Of a DNA stretch of 20,366 bases, positions 8,395 through 15,860 are shown in pieces (position 1 is the stretch's first letter; every line of letters begins with the position of its first letter). The position numbers were made by a program, and so were the translations under genes. Origin of the DNA: a virus; the IMG/VR virus record IMGVR_UViG_3300025138_000500, positions 1-20,366 of that record; one strand, 5' to 3'. The notes beneath the pieces are model-generated. The model worked only from the letters and a program-made list of their open reading frames with translations. It had not been told where the DNA came from and searched no databases.

Positions 8395-10796
8395 TAACCT
8401 ATTCCAGAAGATGCAATTGTTAAGCTTTTTCCTACTTTATTACCATCCATATAAACATCACCTCCTTCAGTTACTACAGCTATTAATTCATCTAATTTTT
8501 TTAATAGTTGGGATTCGTTATTATTATCTTCTCCCCCACCTGCACCAAATACACCAGCTAATTCAATTAATGGAGCAGATACTAAACCTAAAGCACTTAA
8601 AGCACCTAATATTGGCAATGCTCCTATTCCAGCTAATGCTACAGCCATAAGTCCTCCAGCAATGCCAAATAATGCAGGTCCTAATAATAACATTGGTCCA
8701 ATATTTTCCATTGAAACTGCTTCCATTATTAATACAAATCCTTCTGCTGTTTTTGTTATTATAGTACCAATACCATCAAATACAGCAGTTATTACAGTAC
8801 CAAATGCTTTAATACCAGGTGCGGCTAATCCTAAAGCTGCTCCTAAAGCTATCATTGCAACTGATATTAACCCTACACCTATGGCTATATATGCTAGTTG
8901 TGGGCCTTTTAGAGCTTTACCAAGAGCTGCTAAACCCTTTCCAAGTCCTGTAAGGAAACCTTGCATTATTTTCCCTGCTCCTGGTTTTAGATTTTTAGAA
9001 GATTTTGTTAATTTATCTGTCACATCACCAGTTTTATCTCCTCCTGTTAATCCTTTTAAAGAACCCATTATACCTTGTCCCTGTTTTAAATTTTTAAAAT
9101 ATTGTAAAGCACCTGCGGCAACTTTAAACATATTCATAGCCATACTTTTTAAAGCAGGGGCTGATTTTTTAACTAAAGATATAGCAATTGCGGCCATAAT
9201 TCCTTTTAATACCAAACCATTAGATACAAATTGTAGTATATAAGTTAAAGGGCCAGCTAAAGCTTCTGTTATTTTATTTATTGATTTTTCAATTTGTTGT
9301 TGTAAACCTAATCTTTTTGCTTCTTCTAAAGATATACCTGCTGCTTTTGCTGCTTGTTCTGTTGATAAGTCACCTTGTATTTTTTGTGCATATATCATTT
9401 TAGACATTTCTTCTCTAGACATACCCATAGCTTTAGCTGTAGCTTCTTGTTGTATTCTATTACCAGAAGCAAATGCTTTTAATATACCTTCATTTTTTCC
9501 TATTTCTTTAGATAGACCTTCTAAATCATTTGCTAAAGCTAATTGTCTAGCTTTATCTAAATTTAATTGTTTACCTGTAAGCAATTCAGCTTCCATTTCT
9601 GCTTGAATAGAAGATTCAAATTGTAATATAGAACCTGCTATATCATCTACTTGTTGTAAAGAAAGTCCTAATTTTCTAGCTTCCATAGCAGCATCCTGTA
9701 TGTTGTCTGCTGAACTGCCCATCGATAATGAAACTGCTGCAGAAACACTTCCTACATCTTCCATTACACCTTTAAAATTTATACCAACTTTTTCTGTTCC
9801 AACAAAATCTCTAAATGATGATTCCATATTAGCAGAAACTTCTGCTAATGGTTTACCTGATAATTTAGCAAATTTAGCTAATTGGGCTGCTTCATGAGCA
9901 CCTAATCCCATATTTTCAGTTAATTGTGCTACTTCATTAATTGTTTCAGGAGAAAATACAACGGCTGCATTAATCCCTAATTCTTTAGATAGCATACTTG
10001 CTGATTTTATATACTCACCAGTAGTAATAAGACCCGTATTTAAAGTATCTGTTAGATCTATATTTTGACCAGTTATTGATCTAAATACTTTTTGTTGTTT
10101 TTCAATTTCTCCTGCTGATTTTAGGATTTTTGCAAATACTATTGTTGGATCAGTCATGGCATCAAGAGCAGAGCCTAATACTTGACCAACTCCATAAGCT
10201 GCTACTTCAAGTTTAGCAAAAGCACCCCCAGTCCTAGCTGCTTTTTGCTGTATTTTACCCATTATTTCATCAGCATTAATAAGATCTCCAATTATGGGGA
10301 TTTTGGAAATCCCCTTTACTATTGCCCCAATAGCACCCATCTTTTTTTCAAGGGCTTCTGCTTCTGATTGTTGTTGTCTTAATATTGCTAAATGTGCTGC
10401 TTCAGCCTCATCTAATTCTGCTAATTGTCTATTTAATGTATCTTTTAATCCATTTTGTTCAGCTGATAGTGAATTAATGGTTCTTTCAATAATTTCCCTT
10501 TTTATTGCTCTATCTTCTATCTGTTTTGCAATATCAGAAGATTTTAATTGACCTGATATTAACTTTTGTTGATTTTTTATAGTATCATCTAATCCTTTAG
10601 CTAATCCTTTTATACCTCTTACAATATCGCCAGCAAATATTTCAGAAACTTGTTTACTTTCATCTTTTACATCTTGAAGAGCATTTTTAACTGCATTAGA
10701 TAAATTATTAGCAATACTAATTATAGTATTCTCAATAACAGATAAATCTTTGTTAAGTTCTTTTGCTATTTTTTTATTTTTATCTAAATCAGCCAT
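8394..10796 (-). CDS. Tail tape measure protein
   Basis: An 800-residue protein that would fill the tail tube, set its length and leave during DNA ejection (family knowledge). Residues 1-170 are helical and coiled-coil-like (many K/E/Q/L, for example LDEAEAAHLAILRQQQSEAE). Residues about 180-510 are Ala/Glu/Lys-rich helices. Hydrophobic segments lie near 525-545, 633-660 and 700-751 (LLLGPALFGIAGGLMAVALA and following). The C-terminus ends in a short GGDVYMDGNKVGKSL element that I associate with tape measures of large phages. If the usual ~0.15 nm per residue holds, the tail would be about 120 nm. It follows the chaperone frameshift pair, the canonical order. A hairpin and a copy of the 15-nt motif lie just upstream; the leader before ATG is CCCTTTA, with no Shine-Dalgarno. 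Confidence 0.85.
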   Translation of the reverse strand: MADLDKNKKIAKELNKDLSVIENTIISIANNLSNAVKNALQDVKDESKQVSEIFAGDIVRGIKGLAKGLDDTIKNQQKLISGQLKSSDIAKQIEDRAIKREIIERTINSLSAEQNGLKDTLNRQLAELDEAEAAHLAILRQQQSEAEALEKKMGAIGAIVKGISKIPIIGDLINADEIMGKIQQKAARTGGAFAKLEVAAYGVGQVLGSALDAMTDPTIVFAKILKSAGEIEKQQKVFRSITGQNIDLTDTLNTGLITTGEYIKSASMLSKELGINAAVVFSPETINEVAQLTENMGLGAHEAAQLAKFAKLSGKPLAEVSANMESSFRDFVGTEKVGINFKGVMEDVGSVSAAVSLSMGSSADNIQDAAMEARKLGLSLQQVDDIAGSILQFESSIQAEMEAELLTGKQLNLDKARQLALANDLEGLSKEIGKNEGILKAFASGNRIQQEATAKAMGMSREEMSKMIYAQKIQGDLSTEQAAKAAGISLEEAKRLGLQQQIEKSINKITEALAGPLTYILQFVSNGLVLKGIMAAIAISLVKKSAPALKSMAMNMFKVAAGALQYFKNLKQGQGIMGSLKGLTGGDKTGDVTDKLTKSSKNLKPGAGKIMQGFLTGLGKGLAALGKALKGPQLAYIAIGVGLISVAMIALGAALGLAAPGIKAFGTVITAVFDGIGTIITKTAEGFVLIMEAVSMENIGPMLLLGPALFGIAGGLMAVALAGIGALPILGALSALGLVSAPLIELAGVFGAGGGEDNNNESQLLKKLDELIAVVTEGGDVYMDGNKVGKSLTIASSGIG

Positions 10797-10803
10797 TAAA
10801 GGG

Positions 10804-10818
10804 TTTTATTATAAATAT
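10804..10818 (-). promoter_or_regulatory. Candidate late promoter motif before the tape measure gene
   Basis: Minus-strand ATATTTATAATAAAA lies 7 nt upstream of the tape measure ATG (10796), directly after a terminator-like hairpin. If it is a -10 type element, the leader would be only a few nucleotides long. Confidence 0.5.
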
Positions 10819-10819
10819 C

Positions 10820-10842
10820 AAAAGCATCTATTTTTTAGATGC
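10820..10842 (-). terminator. Weak terminator-like hairpin at the end of the chaperone extension
   Basis: Minus strand: GCATCTA, loop AAAAA, TAGATGC, then TTTT. The 7-bp stem has three G-C pairs and spans the TAG stop (10830-10828) of the frameshift extension. Short stem and short T-tract make a weak intrinsic terminator or a transcript-end stabiliser. Confidence 0.4.
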
Positions 10843-11121
10843 CTTTGTTGAATAGGTAGGTTTTGGTTTTACATTTTTTAGAAATTCAGGTGATGTTACT
10901 TTACCATCTGTAGTTACAGATTTAGTATTACTATTATTTCCTTGAGCTTTTTTAACTCTAGCATTTTCTTCTACATAAAAATCATTTATTTTAGAAAAAG
11001 TAAAACTACGTAGCCATATAGGCATATTATAAATAGTATGCCAGTCATAACCACCCTTACCATGAAATACTATATCATGGATTTGAGAAAATAAACTTAT
11101 TCTATAAGTCTGAGTCAGGCC
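10828..11121 (-). CDS. Frameshift extension (GT-type second part) of the gp26-family tail assembly protein
   Basis: This frame is open from just after a TAG at 11139-11137 to a TAG at 10830-10828. It lies +1 relative to the upstream chaperone frame and overlaps its last codons. The first in-frame ATG is only at 11025 (65 codons), with no ribosome-binding sequence, yet the 32 codons before it look coding: FSQIHDIVFHGKGGYDWHTI runs smoothly into YNMPIWLRSFTFSKINDFY, a pattern typical of the T part of tail chaperones (short helix, then P-x-W-L-R). The rest is a Lys/Ser/Thr-rich tail ending TKASKK. Reached by a +1 or -2 shift at the T7 run (11122-11128), it would add 97 residues to residue 243 of the chaperone, giving a fusion of about 340 residues. 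Its place just before the tape measure matches lambda G/GT. The alternative is an independent 65-aa gene. Confidence 0.6.
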   Translation of the reverse strand, partial: GLTQTYRISLFSQIHDIVFHGKGGYDWHTIYNMPIWLRSFTFSKINDFYVEENARVKKAQGNNSNTKSVTTDGKVTSPEFLKNVKPKPTYSTKASKK

Positions 11122-11851
11122 AAAAAAAGTTAAGCCCTATCGGGACTGTAATGTCCTCGTCGCCACCTTCTAATGTATCAATTGATACTGTTAAATCAAC
11201 ATCAGGTTGAAAATCCTTAATGTAATTTCTAAACGCTCTTGAATCTTGTGCTAAAAAATAATTATCCACAAAATTTCTAATGTCTTTAGAATCTTCAGAA
11301 CCATCTACAGATACTATCATATGTTTAAGACGTGTTGATAATTCCGGTGTATTATTTTTATTAATTTTCTTTAATCCTTTTAATTCATTATCAATTTTAG
11401 TTTCATCTTTGTGTGTTAAAAGTTTAAACGTAAGCATTGTTTCAGATTTAGGACAAGTAAATGGAAATTCATTTTTACCTTGCTTAAATTTAGATTTATC
11501 AAAATCTTTATTTTCTAAAGATGATAGATCTATTGTAACTTTTTCATTTTTATATGTAAACTCATATTCACTACCGTAACCTAATATTCTAGCAGCAATT
11601 AATAATGCATTTTTGTCACCAACTATTAAATCTTTATAATCCACTTTAGATACTATTAATGCTTCTAATAATTTATCTATTACTGTGCCTTTTTGAATAT
11701 ATGATTGGTTAGTAAGTATATCTTCTTCTTTAGCAGTCATGTACTTCATTTCTACTTTTCCAGATGATAATGGATTGTCTTTTGGGTAAACTATCCCATT
11801 TGAAGGTAGTTCTACTACTTCTGATGGGTATTTTTGTGTTTCTTCACTCAT
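11102..11851 (-). CDS. gp26-family tail/baseplate assembly protein in the tail-chaperone (G-like) position
   Basis: A 249-residue protein. The N-terminus carries the signature I associate with the T4 gp26 family: VVELPSNGIVYPKDNPLSSG, then KVEMKYMTAKEEDILTNQSY and a K-G-T-V-I-D-K-L-L helix, followed by a G-D-K-N-A-L-L-I-A-A-R-I-L-G-Y-G-S-E-Y segment; residues about 125-150 (FPFTCPKSETMLTFKLLTHK) resemble the metal-site-like CP region of the family with only one Cys left. T4 gp26 is annotated as a baseplate hub or assembly protein. Here the gene lies between tail tube and tape measure, exactly where lambda-type G chaperones lie, and its end overlaps an open +1 frame at a T7 run. I infer a tape-measure chaperone. 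The gene starts after a strong terminator, so it should have its own start signal or rely on read-through; leader AAATAAAAGAT, no Shine-Dalgarno. Confidence 0.7.
   Translation of the reverse strand: MSEETQKYPSEVVELPSNGIVYPKDNPLSSGKVEMKYMTAKEEDILTNQSYIQKGTVIDKLLEALIVSKVDYKDLIVGDKNALLIAARILGYGSEYEFTYKNEKVTIDLSSLENKDFDKSKFKQGKNEFPFTCPKSETMLTFKLLTHKDETKIDNELKGLKKINKNNTPELSTRLKHMIVSVDGSEDSKDIRNFVDNYFLAQDSRAFRNYIKDFQPDVDLTVSIDTLEGGDEDITVPIGLNFFWPDSDL
11122..11128 (-). promoter_or_regulatory. Candidate slippery site for programmed +1 or -2 frameshift
   Basis: Seven T in a row, read in the zero frame as AAC TTT TTT TGG (codons 241-244 of the chaperone gene). A shift of +1 or -2 here enters the downstream frame with GGC CTG. 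The zero-frame stop (11104-11102) and the last stop in the +1 frame (11139-11137) bracket the possible shift to about 12 codons, and this run is the only obvious slippery sequence in that bracket. Confidence 0.55.
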
Positions 11852-11882
11852 ATCTTTTATTTAGTTATAACTTAATTTCGTG

Positions 11883-11891
11883 TATACATAT
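11883..11891 (-). promoter_or_regulatory. Possible partial copy of the intergenic promoter motif before the chaperone gene
   Basis: Minus-strand ATATGTATA matches the first nine bases of the motif copy before the tail tube gene, but the A-rich second half is missing. It lies between the terminator and the chaperone ATG (11851), 31 nt upstream of it. Weak evidence. Confidence 0.25.
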
Positions 11892-11898
11892 TTAATAT

Positions 11899-11925
11899 AA
11901 AAAAAAGCTTGACCGAAGCCAAGCT
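11899..11925 (-). terminator. Rho-independent terminator after the tail tube gene
   Basis: Minus strand: an 8-bp stem AGCTTGGC / GTCAAGCT closed by the extra-stable C(TTCG)G tetraloop (hairpin 11906-11925), with one G-T pair, followed by eight T (11899-11906). It begins 25 nt after the tail tube stop. This is the clearest terminator in the window and would make sheath/tube transcripts end here while limiting the chaperone and tape measure genes. Confidence 0.85.
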
Positions 11926-11950
11926 ATTCTTAAAATTATGTAATTTCTTT

Positions 11951-12439
11951 TTAGAAATTTAATACACAGTAATCCATTCCTAGAGTTAATGAAACATCTT
12001 GAGCTTCCGCTTCAGTATCCCAATTAAATCCTTTAAATGTTGCATCTTTTATAAATGAACCTTTTAATATCCATTCTGATACTACATCACCTACAGGTCC
12101 TAATACATTAATAGTTACATCTTTTTTATAGAAATCAGAGTAACCATCTCTACCCGTTACAGATTCATGGTGTAATCTTACCCACTCCATTACTGCTTGA
12201 GCTCCTGATGGTGTAATTGGATCGTATAATGTCATAGACACATCCGCCCATTTAGCTTTACCTTTTACTTTTCTATAAGTATTGATATGATTAAGTACTA
12301 TTTCACCTTGCTCTACCTTAATTTCACCTACTTCTTTGATCATATATGATGGTATACCATCTACATACATTATAAATCTATTGGCAACTTTTGGTTCAAA
12401 AGCTGTGAAAAACATTTCGTTTGGATTTACTACTGCCAT
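11951..12439 (-). CDS. gp19: Tail tube protein (T4 gp19-like)
   Basis: A 162-residue protein that should form the inner tail tube by stacking hexameric rings. Length matches T4 gp19 (163). Family traits seen: F-E-P-K-V-A-N-R-F-I-M-Y-V-D-G-I-P-S-Y near residues 14-32, then a K-V-E-Q-G-E-I-V-L strand; the conserved turn K-G-K-A-K-W-A-D-V-S-M-T-L-Y-D-P-I-T-P-S near 58-77; and the ending ILKGSFIKDATFKGFNWDTE with DVSLTLGMDYCVLNF, which parallels the gp19 C-terminus (GAF-I...F..L.W....V.I.L...YD..). It directly follows the sheath gene, the usual order, and is followed by a strong terminator. A copy of the 15-nt motif is 15 nt before the ATG; the leader is an A/T run without Shine-Dalgarno. Confidence 0.92.
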   Translation of the reverse strand: MAVVNPNEMFFTAFEPKVANRFIMYVDGIPSYMIKEVGEIKVEQGEIVLNHINTYRKVKGKAKWADVSMTLYDPITPSGAQAVMEWVRLHHESVTGRDGYSDFYKKDVTINVLGPVGDVVSEWILKGSFIKDATFKGFNWDTEAEAQDVSLTLGMDYCVLNF

Positions 12440-12454
12440 TTTATTATTATTTTA

Positions 12455-12469
12455 TTTTATTATACATAT
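12455..12469 (-). promoter_or_regulatory. Candidate late promoter motif before the tail tube gene
   Basis: Minus-strand ATATGTATAATAAAA, one mismatch to the tape measure copy, 15 nt upstream of the tube ATG (12439) in the 45-nt sheath-tube gap. It overlaps a small inverted repeat, ACATA-A-TATGT. Confidence 0.5.
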
Positions 12470-12484
12470 TATGTTTTATACTTC

Positions 12485-15400
12485 TTATGATGGAAATTCA
12501 GCTCCAGTTGGTAAAATGTTGAAATCTAAGTAAATAAATTCAGCTGTTTTAGTTGGTTGGATATAAATTGCACCCACCATTTGGTTTCTATCAACTACAT
12601 CTGGCCCATTATTAGCAGAATCCATTTGTACTTTAAAGGCATATAATCCTTGTCTTTGTTGTACTGATTCTAAGTATGGATTAACTTGTGCTAAGAAATT
12701 ATTTCTTGTTGCTGCCGTGTTTTGTTCAAATACTAAATTATCAGCAATTTGTACAATAAATGATTTTAAGGCTATTAATAATCTTCTAACATTAATTCTA
12801 TCTAAAGCTGATGCTGTTGATTGTAAAGTTTTCTGTCCAAATACTACAACTCCTCTTCCTGGGAACGTTGCTATTGGATTTACTTTACCTGTATATAAAC
12901 TATCTCTATTAGATTGTGTTAATTTTCTTTGTGCCTGTACTACCGTATTTAAACCACCTCTATTAATTCCAGCGGGTGCGAACCAAGCTTCACTTGTTCT
13001 GTCATTAAACGCGTACACACCAGGAATAACCGATGATGGTACGGTCCATACTAACTGTCTTGAATCTGGGTCATTTAATTGAATCCAAGGCCAATAAGTT
13101 GCTGCATATGAATTATCAATTGAAGCAGCTTGTGTTTTTGCTGTTTCTACTGTTCCTCCTGAATAATTAACTACATCTATAACTGCTATAGCATCTCCTC
13201 TTCCTTGTGTATTTGATAATAATGTATTCATTGGAGTTGCCCAAGTTGAAGATGCGTAATATAAACCAGGTGCAGAAATAATATTATATTGATAATCATC
13301 TTTATTTGCTAACAAATTAAATGCATCTGTGTATGTTTGTGCTTCTGTTGGAGTCATACCTTGTGAATTAGCATCTGTTATTGCATCATAATATTTAGCT
13401 TGTGTATATACTGGGAATCCTGTTTGTGAAAATAATGCTCCATTAGCTCCACCAAATGATCCACTTGCATTATCTGGTAAGAAATCAGCATACGCTGGAT
13501 TTGCTGTTCCATTATTATCAAAATAATTTGGAGTTTTTGCATTTACTGATTTTACTCTTACGTATCTTGAAGATACTGGGTAGTTTCCAACTGTACTAAT
13601 ATATGGATCTGTTGTTCCAGCTCCATTAAATACTTTTGTCATGTTACCTATTATTCTTTCTATGTAATTAGATGATTTTGGGTCTAATGATACATTAGGG
13701 TATATTTCTAATACTCTTTTAGCTGTTTGTGTGTCATTACCTTGTCTAATAATTACACTAAATGTTCCACTTGCTACATCTCTTCCTTGTATTTCCCATC
13801 TAATATTACTAGCAGTTCCACCAGTTAATGTTCCATTTGCTCCTGTAGCATCACCAGCATTCATTATAGTTCCATCAGATATTGTTTCTAATTCAAAAGC
13901 TACATCATCTACAAAATCTGCATCTTGTAAATCTATATCTATTGCTGATGTTGGACTACCAATTACTCCGGTTGCTATTTCAATGTCATTTGAATTAGTA
14001 AATGTAGTAGCTCCTTGTGTAACTAACACAATTGAAGTTGGTTCAATTACTAAGTTATTTAAATTATCTTGAGTATTACTTGCATTTACTGCTAGTGCAG
14101 CTGCTACTGCTCCTGATGCATTTTCTAAATCACCTGATACTAAAGTAAATGATACAGTACTACCAATTCCTGTAATATTTCCGGAATCTATTGTAATTAT
14201 ATTATCTGCTTGAAATCCTTCTACAAATGTTGCATCTGTTGGAGTTATACTAATTACTTCTGTTAATAAATTACCTTGAGCCACTGAGAATGCTCTAGCA
14301 CCTCCTGTTACACCACTACCAAATGGTGTACCTGTTAAAGTATTTAAATCTGCTGCAGCAATTGTTATTACTGTAGAATCTGTATACCCTGAAGTTCCTG
14401 TAGCATCAGTAATAGTAAGTGTATCTACGTCACCACCATTTTGAGTTAAAGTAAATGTACCACCTGCTCCACCACCAGCAATACCACCTCCAGAACCAAT
14501 TAAATCTGCTAATGTTAATCCTGTTGCAGATGTACCTGTTGCATTTGCGAAAGCTGAACCACCCGCTGCTATTGTTGGAGTTGAAGTACTTAATTTTCCT
14601 GCTGATGAGTCAAATATACAATTAAATGTAGCACCTGATCCTTGAGAAGTTCCGCCACTTACTGAGTATGTGTTTGAACCTGCTCCGGATGTACCTTCTA
14701 CTAAAGTTACATTACCAGGAGCTGCTGTTCCTACTGTATTTACTACAGTTGGAGTTTTAGCTGCTACTTTAAGCATTCCTGATCCTAAAGATCCTGCTGG
14801 GATAGTTATTATATCACCTGCTACATATCCTGTTCCGGCATTAATTACTTCTATTTCTGTAATTGTAGCTCTTTGTGTAGTTGTTAATTGTGCTCCAGTT
14901 GTAACTTTAACTGTTGCTCCTGTTCCTGTTCCACCAGTTACTGAAATTGCTGTACTTGATCCAAATACTGTACTAACAAGACAATCTACTGGGTTAGTAC
15001 CTGCAGCAACTAATGCTGCAAAACTACCTGCAGTTCCTATTGTATTAGCAGTTCCATTATATATTTGTCCTATTGCAGTTCCTCTTACTACGTTAAATGT
15101 AGCATCAGAAGCTCCTCCATCTTTTGTAGAAGCAACTGCTGAAAAAGTTCCAGCTGTACCTCCTCTACCTGTTATTCCTGCTGATCCTGTAAAATTATAA
15201 GGGCTAGGATTTAATGCCGTACTAGTTACATTATTTTCAATTACTGAAGAAGATGCAGGAGTCCATGATCCTGAAGCTACTCTATTTACTATTAATGATG
15301 TACCACCATTTTGAAAGTAATTATATGCTGAAATAGATGTAAAGTATGTGAATTCGTCTGAACCACTCGCAAATGTACTACCAAAATTTGCTAGATATTC

Positions 15401-15550
15401 TGAGTAGCTTGTTACTAACTTAGGAATGTTTACACTACCTAAAACAGTTGGTCCAACTACACAAGCTCCTGCTTGTATTGGTTGTGAAGTTACTTGAGAT
15501 TGATCATTTTCTCTTGCTAGTACCCCTGGGGAAATTAATGTTTCTGCCAT
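12485..15550 (-). CDS. gp18: Tail sheath protein (T4 gp18-like) with a large internal insertion
   Basis: A 1021-residue contractile sheath protein, against 659 for T4 gp18. Residues 1-108 are the classic sheath N-terminus: ISPGVLARENDQSQV, then GACVVGPTVLGSVNIPKLV, SYSEYLANFGS and AYNYFQNGGTSLIVNRV. Recognisable sheath sequence resumes near residue 580 with IRWEIQGRDVASGTFSVIIR, QGNDTQTAKRVLEIYPNVSL and DPKSSNYIERIIGN, and the C-terminal domain (about 815-1015) is strong: YWPWIQLNDPDSRQLVWTVP, PAGINRGGL, the INVRRLLIALKSFI helix and VGAIYIQPTKTAEFIYLDFN. Between about 110 and 575 lies an insertion rich in Gly, Thr, Ser and Ala with repeated GxGY.xGD.I.I elements (INAGTGYVAGDIITIPAGSL), probably beta-rich domains on the outer surface. 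No frameshift or stop occurs in it. A copy of the 15-nt motif lies 10 nt before the ATG. Confidence 0.93.
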   Translation of the reverse strand: MAETLISPGVLARENDQSQVTSQPIQAGACVVGPTVLGSVNIPKLVTSYSEYLANFGSTFASGSDEFTYFTSISAYNYFQNGGTSLIVNRVASGSWTPASSSVIENNVTSTALNPSPYNFTGSAGITGRGGTAGTFSAVASTKDGGASDATFNVVRGTAIGQIYNGTANTIGTAGSFAALVAAGTNPVDCLVSTVFGSSTAISVTGGTGTGATVKVTTGAQLTTTQRATITEIEVINAGTGYVAGDIITIPAGSLGSGMLKVAAKTPTVVNTVGTAAPGNVTLVEGTSGAGSNTYSVSGGTSQGSGATFNCIFDSSAGKLSTSTPTIAAGGSAFANATGTSATGLTLADLIGSGGGIAGGGAGGTFTLTQNGGDVDTLTITDATGTSGYTDSTVITIAAADLNTLTGTPFGSGVTGGARAFSVAQGNLLTEVISITPTDATFVEGFQADNIITIDSGNITGIGSTVSFTLVSGDLENASGAVAAALAVNASNTQDNLNNLVIEPTSIVLVTQGATTFTNSNDIEIATGVIGSPTSAIDIDLQDADFVDDVAFELETISDGTIMNAGDATGANGTLTGGTASNIRWEIQGRDVASGTFSVIIRQGNDTQTAKRVLEIYPNVSLDPKSSNYIERIIGNMTKVFNGAGTTDPYISTVGNYPVSSRYVRVKSVNAKTPNYFDNNGTANPAYADFLPDNASGSFGGANGALFSQTGFPVYTQAKYYDAITDANSQGMTPTEAQTYTDAFNLLANKDDYQYNIISAPGLYYASSTWATPMNTLLSNTQGRGDAIAVIDVVNYSGGTVETAKTQAASIDNSYAATYWPWIQLNDPDSRQLVWTVPSSVIPGVYAFNDRTSEAWFAPAGINRGGLNTVVQAQRKLTQSNRDSLYTGKVNPIATFPGRGVVVFGQKTLQSTASALDRINVRRLLIALKSFIVQIADNLVFEQNTAATRNNFLAQVNPYLESVQQRQGLYAFKVQMDSANNGPDVVDRNQMVGAIYIQPTKTAEFIYLDFNILPTGAEFPS

Positions 15551-15560
15551 TTTATGTTAT

Positions 15561-15575
15561 TTTTATGATAAATAT
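15561..15575 (-). promoter_or_regulatory. Candidate late promoter motif before the sheath gene
   Basis: Minus-strand ATATTTATCATAAAA, one mismatch to the tape measure copy, 10 nt upstream of the sheath ATG (15550). Confidence 0.5.
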
Positions 15576-15578
15576 ACT

Positions 15579-15595
15579 AAATTTTTTCAAAATTT
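15579..15595 (-). other. AT-only inverted repeat at the end of the coiled-coil gene
   Basis: Minus-strand AAATTTT-GAA-AAAATTT, a perfect 7-bp inverted repeat touching the stop codon of the small coiled-coil gene, 3 nt before the promoter-like motif. No T-tract follows, so it is a poor terminator; it may be compositional. Confidence 0.3.
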
Positions 15596-15852
15596 TATTT
15601 ACTTGGTAAAAATTCACCAGTTTCTAATGAAATAGTACCTGGTCCGTATTTTTCTTCTAATTCTTTAGCAAGTATTGCTTCTTCTTGCTGTAAACCTTGC
15701 AAACTTAATTTTAATTGTTCTTTTTTTATTTGTATGTTATAATTCTGTACCTCTACAACGCCTGAAATTTCTGTAATACTTTTTAATCTATCTTTTAATT
15801 CTTGAATTTTACTAATTTCATCTTTTTCTAAAACTTGTTTTTTCTTAATCAT
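15595..15852 (-). CDS. Small coiled-coil protein upstream of the tail sheath
   Basis: Unknown function. From the chosen start it is 85 residues: MIKKKQVLEKDEISKIQELK, a highly charged helix with heptad-like Ile/Leu spacing, a short break (EISGVVEVQNYN), a second Lys/Glu/Gln helix (about 43-68), and the ending EKYGPGTISLETGEFLPSK. The K-Y-G-x-G-x-I-x-L-x-T-G-E-F ending is a pattern I associate with small proteins of T4-like marine phages. The frame also has an ATG at 15873 adding MYNKINR, but that ATG lies inside a copy of the intergenic 15-nt motif (15861-15875), which precedes other genes rather than being translated, so I prefer the ATG at 15852. It could be a minor structural or assembly protein; position before the sheath is the only clue. 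Confidence 0.65.
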   Translation of the reverse strand: MIKKKQVLEKDEISKIQELKDRLKSITEISGVVEVQNYNIQIKKEQLKLSLQGLQQEEAILAKELEEKYGPGTISLETGEFLPSK

Positions 15853-15860
15853 TCGATTTA

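Noticed and set aside
8662-9243. Plus-strand 193-codon open frame
   Set aside because: Antisense of the tape measure's Gly/Ala-rich hydrophobic region; all supported genes run on the minus strand.
8380-10818. T4 late-promoter consensus TATAAATA on the plus strand within two of the 15-nt motif copies
   Set aside because: Wrong orientation for the genes and absent from the other copies; the conserved feature is the longer minus-strand motif.
11019-11033. Partial copy of the intergenic motif (TATTTATAATA) overlapping the ATG at 11025
   Set aside because: It overlaps the start codon and lies in sequence that appears coding in the frameshift extension; probably chance in AT-rich DNA.
14670-15200. 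Plus-strand 176-codon open frame
   Set aside because: Antisense of the Gly/Thr/Ala-rich sheath insertion; no leader or protein signature.
12485-15550. Possibility that the long sheath gene is two genes or an assembly fusion
   Set aside because: The frame is continuous, with sheath N-terminal and C-terminal parts in correct order and a single start region; an in-frame insertion explains it better.
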